Shown: positions 6,783 through 11,032 of the stretch, piece after piece
How positions within the stretch are numbered: the stretch's first letter is position 1
Layout: the number at the start of each line of letters is the position of its first letter
NCBI GenBank assembly: GCA_017483235.1
Contig: JAFULE010000037.1
Coordinates: 1-11,032, forward strand
Source of the DNA: Faecalibacterium sp.
Lineage (GTDB): Bacteria > Bacillota > Clostridia > Oscillospirales > Ruminococcaceae
Length of the DNA: 11,032 nucleotides
Direction of reading: 5' to 3'
The notes under the pieces: model-generated
Databases searched by the model: none
What the model was told of the DNA's origin: nothing
Seen by the model: the letters and a program-made list of their open reading frames with translations, nothing else
Made by a program: the position numbers and the translations under genes

Positions 6783-7190
6783 ATGGCATATAAAATGGCT
6801 TCGTCTCAGATGTCCATGTTTGACTTTGTGCTGCCCTACGGCGGCACCTTGAACGAGAAAAACCGCTGGGTGCGGCTGGCCCGCTGGATCGACTGGGATC
6901 GGTTGGAAGCCGAATACAGCCGGCACTTCGGCACCACGGGAAAAAATGCCATGCCCTTCCGGTTGGCCTTCGGCGCACTGGTGGTGCACGATGCACTGGG
7001 CATCAGCGACCGCGAAACGGTGCGGCTGATTGCCGAAAGCCCCTACATGCAGTATTTTGTGGGTGCGGCCGGCTTTTCGGGCCAGCTGCCCTGCGCCCCG
7101 GCTACGCTGGCCAAGTTCCGCCGGCGCATCGACCCCGCCGAGGTGGAGGTTGCAGTGCAGCAGTTTAAAAAATATTCCAAAGAAAAGTAA
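6783..7190 (+). CDS. Transposase N-terminal domain, stand-alone (IS5/IS1182-like remnant, possibly domesticated)
   Basis: The 135 residues resemble the amino-terminal DNA-binding domain (DUF772 type) of IS5/IS1182-family transposases: NRWVRLARWIDWDRLEAEY, then FRLAFGALVVHDALGISDRETVRLIAESPYMQYFVG, then PCAPATLAKFRRRI. The parent transposases are about 400-500 residues with a DDE catalytic domain after this point. Here the frame ends at TAA with no DDE remnant behind it, and a hairpin begins five bases later. No terminal inverted repeats or target duplication are visible. GAGGAGGG (6768-6775) gives a strong ribosome binding site seven bases before the ATG, and codon use matches the neighbours. 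It begins 27 bases after the pseudo-ATPase gene, so it is probably the third gene of that operon. It is either a decayed transposase with an intact front end or a retained DNA-binding protein. Confidence 0.75.
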   Translation: MAYKMASSQMSMFDFVLPYGGTLNEKNRWVRLARWIDWDRLEAEYSRHFGTTGKNAMPFRLAFGALVVHDALGISDRETVRLIAESPYMQYFVGAAGFSGQLPCAPATLAKFRRRIDPAEVEVAVQQFKKYSKEK

Positions 7191-7195
7191 AAATC

Positions 7196-7232
7196 AGCCG
7201 CCCGTCAGCACTGAAACGGTGAACGGGCGGCT
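7196..7232 (+). terminator. Probable terminator of the rlmB operon
   Basis: Perfect 10-bp stem AGCCGCCCGT (7196-7205) / ACGGGCGGCT (7223-7232) with a 17-base loop in which CAC/GTG may also pair. It lies five bases after the stop at 7190. The following ATAATTAT is A/T-rich but not a clean T-run, so it may be leaky. Confidence 0.65.
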
Positions 7233-7269
7233 ATAATTATAAGGGGAGAAAAGCGAGTTGAAAATAAAT

Positions 7270-7355
7270 AGTAATCATTCCTGATAATTTTGGTTTTTCC
7301 TATTGACAAAGTCAAAATATGTGGTATATTAAGGTCACAAACAGGAATGATTACT
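7270..7355. promoter_or_regulatory. 14-bp inverted repeat pair flanking the rubrerythrin promoter (putative operators)
   Basis: AGTAATCATTCCTG at 7270-7283 recurs as its exact reverse complement at 7342-7355. The left copy ends 19 bases upstream of the -35 box and the right copy begins 11 bases after the -10 box, at about +5. Only the right copy would be in the transcript, so the pair acts as DNA sites rather than an mRNA hairpin. The left copy continues into TGATAA, making an imperfect TAATCA-TTCC-TGATAA dyad. The content is Fur/PerR-like in flavour but does not match a consensus box. Confidence 0.65.
7303..7330 (+). promoter_or_regulatory. Strong promoter of rubrerythrin
   Basis: Consensus TTGACA (7303-7308), a 16-base spacer, and TATATT (7325-7330) preceded by TGG to form an extended -10. 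The predicted start near 7337 gives a leader of about 73 bases. Confidence 0.85.
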
Positions 7356-7409
7356 GATTACGGAGAACGAACTACTCACCAACAAAACAAAGCATAGGAG
7401 GACAACACG

Positions 7410-7958
7410 ATGTCGATGAATCTGAAAGGCACCAAGACCGAAGCCAACCTGATGGAAGCGTTTGCCGGCGAAAGCATGGCCCGCAACAAGTACACCTACT
7501 TTGCCAGCAAGGCCAAGAAGGAAGGCTTTGTGCAGATGTCCAACATCTTCCAGGAGACTGCCGATAACGAAAAAGAGCATGCCAAGATCTGGTTCAAGCT
7601 GCTGCAGGAAGGCGGCGCCATTCCCGACACTGCCACCTGCCTGAAGATGGCTGCCGGCGGCGAGCATGACGAGTGGACCGAAATGTACCCCCGCATGGCC
7701 AAGGAAGCCGACGAAGAGGGCTTTACCCAGATCGCTTCGCTGTTCCGCATGGTTGCAAAGATCGAGCAGGAGCACGAAGAGCGCTACCTGGCCCTGGCCG
7801 AGAATCTGGCCAACAGCAAGGTGTTTGCCCGCGAAGAGCAGCAGCTGTGGCACTGCACCAACTGCGGCTTTACCGCCATTGGCAAGCATGCCCCCATCGA
7901 GTGCCCTGTGTGTGCTCATCCCCAGGCTTACTTCCAGATCAAGAAGATCAACTACTAA
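7410..7958 (+). CDS. rbr: Rubrerythrin (non-haem diiron peroxidase)
   Basis: This 182-residue cytosolic protein reduces hydrogen peroxide to water in anaerobes, taking electrons from rubredoxin or NADH-linked partners. The ferritin-like four-helix domain (1-140) carries the diiron ligands expected for the family: E21 in FAGES, E54 and H57 in NEKEH, E88 and E91 in the helix EHDEWTEMY, and E119/H122 in IEQEH. The carboxyl-terminal rubredoxin-like domain holds the Fe(Cys)4 site in two CxxC knuckles, C149/C152 and C165/C168, spaced closely as in classical rubrerythrin. AGGAGGA (7396-7402) lies seven bases before the ATG. A second ATG at codon 3 is possible but further from the site. The gene is monocistronic, with its own promoter, flanking operator-like repeats and a terminator. 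Peroxide or iron control is likely from the family's usual regulation; the regulator itself is not in the window. Confidence 0.95.
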   Translation: MSMNLKGTKTEANLMEAFAGESMARNKYTYFASKAKKEGFVQMSNIFQETADNEKEHAKIWFKLLQEGGAIPDTATCLKMAAGGEHDEWTEMYPRMAKEADEEGFTQIASLFRMVAKIEQEHEERYLALAENLANSKVFAREEQQLWHCTNCGFTAIGKHAPIECPVCAHPQAYFQIKKINY

Positions 7959-8015
7959 GCAAAAGCAGAATCCCTCACCATTCACGGTGCTTCTCTCCGT
8001 ATTTTATAAACGCAA

Positions 8016-8058
8016 GAAACAGCCGGGCGGTCCACAGCCGCCCGGCTGTTTCTGTTTG
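8016..8058 (+). terminator. Rho-independent terminator of rubrerythrin
   Basis: Perfect 15-bp stem: GAAACAGCCGGGCGG (8016-8030) pairs with 8038-8052 around a 7-base loop. It is followed by the T-rich TGTTTG. It lies 57 bases after the rbr stop and faces the terminator of the convergent operon. Confidence 0.82.
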
Positions 8059-8062
8059 CGGG

Positions 8063-8103
8063 CAAAAAAACGCTGCACCGGGTATGTCTGTACCGGTGCA
8101 GCG
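8063..8103 (-). terminator. Rho-independent terminator of the SPFH-RHH operon
   Basis: The 11-bp stem CGCTGCACCGG (8071-8081) / CCGGTGCAGCG (8093-8103) is followed on the minus strand by TTTTTTT (plus-strand A-run 8064-8070). It lies 15 bases beyond the stop of the small RHH gene. Confidence 0.88.
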
Positions 8104-8118
8104 GGGAAGGGATCGGGC

Positions 8119-8319
8119 TTAAATATCCAGTTCAGGGGGCACATCCAGTTCATGCGGGACGGGTCGGCCGTTTTTTTTGCGCTGGCGTACACACTCGGTC
8201 AAAAGATATTCGATCTGCCCGTTTACCGAACGGAAGTCGTCCTCTGCCCACGAGGCGATGGCCGCATACAGCTTGGGCGAAAGCCGCAGGGGTACTTGTT
8301 TTTTCTGGTTTTCGCTCAT
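8119..8319 (-). CDS. Small ribbon-helix-helix (Arc/MetJ-type) DNA-binding protein
   Basis: The 66-residue protein has the Arc-family layout. A short beta strand QVPLRLSP (residues 8-15) is followed by helix A, KLYAAIASWAEDDF (16-29); the turn RSVNGQ; and helix B, IEYLLTECVRQRK. The RSVNxxI turn is the strongest hallmark of Arc-like repressors and RHH antitoxins. The tail, NGRPVPHELDVPPELDI, is acidic and hydrophobic and could bind a partner. Such proteins dimerise and insert the paired strands into the DNA major groove. No toxin gene is adjacent, so an antitoxin role is not supported. The gene follows the SPFH gene by 28 bases, shares its transcript, and is closed by a terminator. GGTGA a few bases before the ATG is a weak ribosome binding site. 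The target is unknown; autoregulation of the operon is a reasonable guess. Confidence 0.82.
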   Translation of the reverse strand: MSENQKKQVPLRLSPKLYAAIASWAEDDFRSVNGQIEYLLTECVRQRKKNGRPVPHELDVPPELDI

Positions 8320-8347
8320 GCTGTCACCGCTTTCCGTTCAAAATAGT

Positions 8348-9367
8348 TCAGTACAGGCTGCCGCTGTTTACCACCGGCTGTACATCCCGGTTGCCGCACA
8401 GCACCACCAGCAGGTTGGAGACCATGGCGGCCTTGCGCTCATCGTCCAGTTCCACGATCTGGTCGTCGTTCAGTCGTTTCAGGGCCATCTCCACCATGCT
8501 TACCGCGCCGTCCACCAGAAGCTGACGGGCGCTGAGCAGGGCCGCGGCCTGCTGGCGCTGCAGCATGGCGGCAGCAATCTCGGGTGCATAGGCCAGATAG
8601 GTGATACGGGCTTCCAGAATTTCGATGCCGGCATCGGTTACCCGCTGCTGGATCTCGTCCCGGATGCGGGCGGCTACCACATCGCTGGAGCCGCGCAGGC
8701 TGCCGTCATCGGCCTGTCCGTCGCCGGTGGTGTCGATGCCGGGGGCGGCGTCGTAGGGGTACAGCCGCACAATGTTGCGCAAAGCGCTGTCGCACTGCAG
8801 CGACAGATATTCCTTGTAGTTGTTCACGCTGAACACCGCCTTGGCGGTGTCGGTGACTCGCCACATCACTGCAATGCCGATCTCCACCGGGTTGCCCAGA
8901 TAATCGTTGATCTTCTGGCGGGTGTTGTTCAGGGTCATGATCTTCAGCGAGATCTTTTTGCCCTCGGCAGGGGTGGTGGCCATCTTAATAGCTAATTGAG
9001 CGTCGCTGTTCACGTCGCCGCTCTGGTTCAGCCGGGTGCCCGCCGCAGGATTAAAGCTGGTGCAGAACGGATGCACAAAAAAGAAGCCGTCCCCCTTCAA
9101 CGTGCCGTAGTATTTGCCGAACAGGGTCAGCACCAGCGCCTCCTGCGGTTTTAGAACCCGCAGGCCGCACAGCGGCAGCCAGCCCAAGGCAAAAATGAGA
9201 ACGAACACAGCCAGCAGCGGCACACTGTCCAGATTGATGCCGATCACCAGCAGCGCAATGGCCGCCAGATAGGCGCCCAGTACTGCCAACAGCACCGTCA
9301 TACCGTTTTTCTTGTTGGTCAACACCTTTTCCTGCACGGGGGCATTGGTCAGTTTGGTTTCCTCCAT
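8348..9367 (-). CDS. SPFH/band-7 (stomatin/prohibitin-like) membrane protein
   Basis: The 339-residue protein has two amino-terminal membrane helices (about 23-43 and 48-67), followed directly by RVLKPQEALVLTLFGKYYGTLKGDGFFFVHPF, the typical entry to the SPFH fold. The SPFH domain continues through NDYLGNPVEIGIAVMWRVTDTAKAVFSV and DSALRNIVRLYPYD. An alpha-helical stretch, IRDEIQQRVTDAGIEILEARITYLAYAPEIAAAMLQRQQA, matches the coiled-coil oligomerisation segment. SPFH proteins form ring-like membrane scaffolds in lipid microdomains, often linked to protease control or envelope stress. An insert, GIDTTGDGQADD, resembles an EF-hand-like acidic loop. ATG 9367 is chosen because GGAGGT (plus-strand 9375-9380) precedes it by seven bases; the TTG at 9412 has no such support. 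It forms an operon with the RHH gene. The exact client is unknown. Confidence 0.9.
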   Translation of the reverse strand: MEETKLTNAPVQEKVLTNKKNGMTVLLAVLGAYLAAIALLVIGINLDSVPLLAVFVLIFALGWLPLCGLRVLKPQEALVLTLFGKYYGTLKGDGFFFVHPFCTSFNPAAGTRLNQSGDVNSDAQLAIKMATTPAEGKKISLKIMTLNNTRQKINDYLGNPVEIGIAVMWRVTDTAKAVFSVNNYKEYLSLQCDSALRNIVRLYPYDAAPGIDTTGDGQADDGSLRGSSDVVAARIRDEIQQRVTDAGIEILEARITYLAYAPEIAAAMLQRQQAAALLSARQLLVDGAVSMVEMALKRLNDDQIVELDDERKAAMVSNLLVVLCGNRDVQPVVNSGSLY

Positions 9368-9424
9368 GGGGAATACCTCCTTTATAGTATCGAAGATGGG
9401 TAGTTTTTGCAAGAGTTGTTCGCG

Positions 9425-9446
9425 CCAACCGCTCCGGAACGGTTGG
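9425..9446. promoter_or_regulatory. 22-bp near-perfect palindrome upstream of the SPFH gene
   Basis: CCAACCG (9425-9431) and CGGTTGG (9440-9446) flank a core containing TCCGGA. The whole 22 bases are palindromic except for one mismatched pair. It lies 58 bases before the SPFH start codon in the divergent intergenic region. An operator is plausible, as is a leader hairpin if transcription starts further upstream. I could not place a convincing SPFH promoter. Confidence 0.45.
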
Positions 9447-9469
9447 GAGAGATTACTTGCTGCATCTTT

Positions 9470-9479
9470 ATGATATCAT
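9470..9479. promoter_or_regulatory. ATGATATCAT palindrome in the divergent region
   Basis: Perfect 10-bp palindrome within a very A/T-rich patch (9466-9497) containing repeated GATAT words. It could be a metal-regulator site or simply the A/T-rich promoter zone of the SPFH gene. Evidence is weak. Confidence 0.3.
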
Positions 9480-9558
9480 TTTGATATATATGATGCGAGT
9501 GGAGGGTTTGCACAAAAATAGAACCATAGATTTGGTTCATGTCGCCAAATGCACGAAA

Positions 9559-9575
9559 TTGCAACTTTGTTGCAA
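9559..9575. promoter_or_regulatory. TTGCAAC-TTT-GTTGCAA operator-like dyad
   Basis: Perfect 7-3-7 inverted repeat that ends eight bases before the putative -35 of the exporter promoter. This is a classic position for an activator or repressor site. Flanking A/T bases extend the symmetry imperfectly. Confidence 0.5.
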
Positions 9576-9582
9576 ATTGGCC

Positions 9583-9611
9583 TTGCGTTTGGCTGCGCCG
9601 GCGTGTATACT
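9583..9611 (+). promoter_or_regulatory. Probable promoter of the metal exporter gene
   Basis: TTGCGT (9583-9588), a 17-base spacer and TATACT (9606-9611). The predicted start near 9618 gives an 85-base leader before the ATG at 9703. I looked for a yybP-ykoY manganese riboswitch in that leader and saw none of its conserved elements. Confidence 0.55.
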
Positions 9612-9702
9612 TACCTGCGCTGAAACAAAAGATACACCCAACTGCGCTGTTTTTCTCGGAAGCTGTTCCGCCGGCGCACTGCCAATAAAGGAGAACACCC
9701 CC

Positions 9703-10614
9703 ATGCACGTACACGAGCATGCCCACGAGATGGGTGCACTGACCCACGCGGCCCTGCACGCCTTTGAAGAAACCCTGCTGATGCTGCCCTTTCTGTTTCT
9801 GGCTTACCTGATCATTGAAACGGTGGAGCATCGTCAGGGCGAAAAAATCGAGCGCCTGCTGGCCGGCGGCGGCCGCTGGGGTTTTGTGCCCGGTGCACTG
9901 CTGGGCTGTGTGCCCCAGTGCGGCTTTTCCACTGTGGCCTCCAACTTTTACTCCTCCAAGGTGATCACCCTGGGCACACTGCTGGCGGTGTACCTTGCCA
10001 CCAGTGACGAAGCCATTCCGGTGCTGCTGGCCACCCCCGGCCACTGGGATACTTTGGCCATGCTGCTGGGCATCAAGGTGGTGTATGCGCTGGCGGTGGG
10101 CTTTGCGCTGGACTTTGTGCTGGCCCGGTTTCTGCCCAAGGGGCTGCGGGGCGGCTATGCTGGCCGTATGGACGAGGTGGACTGCCATCGCGATGCCGAA
10201 GAGGAAAGCGAAAACCTCTGGCTGGCGGCTTTACGCCACACCGCCGAAACGGCGCTGTTCGTGTTTTTGTTCAGTCTGGCCTTTGGCTTTGTGGTCGAGC
10301 AGATCGGCCACGACGTGTTTGCCGGTGCGCTGGGGAAGCTGGGCTTTTTCCAGCCGGCGCTGGCGGCGCTGGTGGGGCTGATCCCCAACTGTGCAGCCAG
10401 CATGCTGCTGACCCAGCTGTATCTGGAAGGTGCGCTGCGGTTTTCCAGCCTTGTGGCCGGCCTGTGTGCCGGCGCGGGCGTAGGGTTGGCGGTGCTGTGG
10501 CGTTCGAACCCCAGCTGGAAGCAGAATCTGTTCATCACCGGCCTTTTGTGGGCGGCAGGCACCGCGCTGGGTGTGCTGATGCAGATCGCTGTGCTGTTTG
10601 TGCCGCTGGCGTAA
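9703..10614 (+). CDS. Multi-pass metal exporter, ArsP_2 / putative manganese transporter family
   Basis: The 303-residue integral membrane protein starts MHVHEHAHEMG, a His-rich cytosolic or surface tail of the kind seen on metal transporters. Two internally similar halves follow. The first runs from LLMLPFLFLAYLIIE through GFVPGALLGCVPQCGFSTVASNFY to ITLGTLLAVYLATSDEAIPVLL. The second runs from TALFVFLFSLAFGFVV through ALAALVGLIPNCAASMLLTQLYLEGALRFSSLVAGLC to the end. The paired signatures PQCGFS and PNCAAS are hallmarks of this family, known as the putative 10TM heavy-metal exporter and annotated either as arsenic efflux or as manganese transporter. The halves are joined by a charged loop with DCHRDAEEE. 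The substrate cannot be decided from sequence. ATG 9703 has AAAGGAG (9687-9693) nine bases upstream; the frame is open further up to 9457, but that stretch is promoter DNA. It is monocistronic, with a terminator at 10636. Confidence 0.85.
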   Translation: MHVHEHAHEMGALTHAALHAFEETLLMLPFLFLAYLIIETVEHRQGEKIERLLAGGGRWGFVPGALLGCVPQCGFSTVASNFYSSKVITLGTLLAVYLATSDEAIPVLLATPGHWDTLAMLLGIKVVYALAVGFALDFVLARFLPKGLRGGYAGRMDEVDCHRDAEEESENLWLAALRHTAETALFVFLFSLAFGFVVEQIGHDVFAGALGKLGFFQPALAALVGLIPNCAASMLLTQLYLEGALRFSSLVAGLCAGAGVGLAVLWRSNPSWKQNLFITGLLWAAGTALGVLMQIAVLFVPLA

Positions 10615-10635
10615 CAGAATTTTATAGCAGGATAA

Positions 10636-10681
10636 AAAACAGGCTCGATCGGGCGGAAACTCTCCCGATGGGGCCTGTTTT
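10636..10681 (+). terminator. Rho-independent terminator after the metal exporter
   Basis: Outer stem AAAACAGGC (10636-10644) / GCCTGTTTT (10673-10681) and inner stem ATCGGG (10648-10653) / CCCGAT (10664-10669), with the T-run inside the outer arm. It lies 21 bases after the exporter stop and is nearly symmetrical, so it may work on both strands. Confidence 0.85.
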
Positions 10682-10682
10682 G

Positions 10683-10691
10683 TGTTATACT
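10683..10691 (+). promoter_or_regulatory. Extended -10 promoter of the HAD gene
   Basis: TGTTATACT is a TGnTATACT extended -10 placed directly after the exporter terminator. No good -35 is seen 16-18 bases upstream, as that stretch is the terminator stem. The predicted start near 10698 leaves a 40-base leader. Confidence 0.5.
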
Positions 10692-10737
10692 GTATTCTGT
10701 AAACAGGTTTGATCACTTCCCCGAAAGGAAGCTTTAT

Positions 10738-11032
10738 ATGCAATACAAAATTCTTGCCACCGATCTGGACAATACTCTCATCCCCTTTGATGCTGCTAAG
10801 CCCCGCCCGGCGGTGCTGGCGGCGGCCAAAAAGCTGCGGGCGGCCGGGGTGCCGCTGGTGATGGCCACCGGCCGCACCTTTTCCACCATGAACACCAAGC
10901 TGCGCGGCCGAATCGCGTTTGACTACGCGGTGTGCTGCAACGGCGGCCACATCACCGACGCTAAGGGCAAAACGCTGGCTGAAACGCCCCTGACCAACGA
11001 GGAAATGTACGCGCTGGTGGATTTTTGTGAGG
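10738..11032 (+). CDS. Cof-type HAD-IIB phosphatase, N-terminal part (3' end outside window)
   Basis: 98 codons are visible before the window ends. HAD motif I is TDLDNTLI, with nucleophile D9 and acid/base D11. Motif II is VMATGRT with T44, followed by CCNGGHI, the segment that precedes the cap in the Cof/YidA-like subfamily. Such enzymes dephosphorylate sugar phosphates and related metabolites in the cytosol. Motif III (Lys) and motif IV (GDxxND) should lie beyond base 11032, so activity cannot be judged. GAAAGGAA (10723-10730) lies seven bases before the ATG. The substrate is unknown, as usual in this family. Confidence 0.9.
   Translation, partial: MQYKILATDLDNTLIPFDAAKPRPAVLAAAKKLRAAGVPLVMATGRTFSTMNTKLRGRIAFDYAVCCNGGHITDAKGKTLAETPLTNEEMYALVDFCE

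Noticed and set aside
3741..6989. 1082-residue open frame on the minus strand opposite the pseudo-ATPase gene
   Set aside because: It is a GC-rich codon-bias shadow. The plus-strand frame has membrane segments, repeats, a ribosome binding site and recognisable motifs, while the antisense product is low-complexity His/Gln/Gly-rich with no domain.
7233..7302. Short TTG-initiated peptide of eight codons before the rubrerythrin promoter
   Set aside because: It lies upstream of the mapped promoter and within the left operator-like repeat. Nothing supports translation.
8119..8319. RHH protein as antitoxin of a toxin-antitoxin pair
   Set aside because: No small toxin-like gene lies on either side. 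The partner gene is an SPFH membrane protein.
9368..9412. TTG start at 9412 for the SPFH gene, and a TTGCAA-17-TACTAT promoter overlapping it
   Set aside because: ATG 9367 has an ideal GGAGGT site. The candidate promoter would start transcription inside that site.
9457..9702. Amino-terminal extension of the metal exporter from 9457
   Set aside because: The stretch contains the promoter and operator-like dyads, has no homology pattern, and ATG 9703 has a good ribosome binding site.
9618..9702. Possible yybP-ykoY manganese riboswitch in the exporter leader
   Set aside because: The conserved GGGGAGUA and CCCGGGGAAAC-type elements are not present. Only the ordinary leader and ribosome binding site are seen.

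Overview
The window reads as chromosomal DNA of a high-GC, anaerobic, endospore-lineage Firmicute, most likely an Oscillospiraceae member of the Faecalibacterium/Subdoligranulum/Gemmiger type. The evidence is a SpoIIE phosphatase, a class II aldolase, a rubrerythrin, strong GGAGG ribosome binding sites, and TATACT/TATATT -10 boxes inside GC-poor intergenic DNA between GC-rich genes. The genus is inference. I see no rRNA, tRNA, CRISPR array or complete insertion sequence.

Layout. The 3' end of spoIIE (1-1254, +) is followed by a spacer of four hairpins. Two of these are terminators for the convergent fba gene (1481-2344, -). A 680-base divergent region (2345-3024) holds the fba promoter, the rlmB promoter and four copies of an 11-mer that resembles DnaA-box variants. 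A probable operon follows on the + strand: an rlmB-like 2'-O-methyltransferase (3025-3801), a 980-residue membrane protein (3813-6755), and a 135-residue transposase N-terminal domain with its own strong ribosome binding site (6783-7190), closed by a hairpin. A rubrerythrin gene (7410-7958, +) has a strong promoter flanked by a perfect 14-bp inverted repeat. Terminators separate it from a convergent minus-strand pair: an SPFH/band-7 membrane protein (8348-9367) and a small ribbon-helix-helix protein (8119-8319). Divergent from the SPFH gene is a multi-pass metal exporter of the ArsP_2 / putative manganese transporter type (9703-10614, +). The window ends inside a Cof-type HAD phosphatase (10738-11032, +).

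The most unusual item is the 980-residue protein. Its C-terminal half has the arrangement of a P-type ATPase, with eight predicted membrane segments, a P/N-domain-like loop, a VMGN motif, and an aspartate where the phosphorylated one should lie. The catalytic motifs, however, are rewritten: DKTGTLT reads DAKELFP, TGDN reads TCEDP, DGxND is absent, and there is no room for a normal actuator domain. It is fused to about 425 residues of acidic, Pro/Ala-rich, probably disordered sequence carrying a recurring TGEI-x-L motif. It looks like a pseudo-pump with a regulatory or scaffold role, transcribed with an RNA methyltransferase-like gene whose motif I asparagine is replaced by lysine.

The rubrerythrin, the metal exporter and the SPFH module suggest local oxidative, metal and envelope stress functions. 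They are separate transcription units and no shared regulation is visible.
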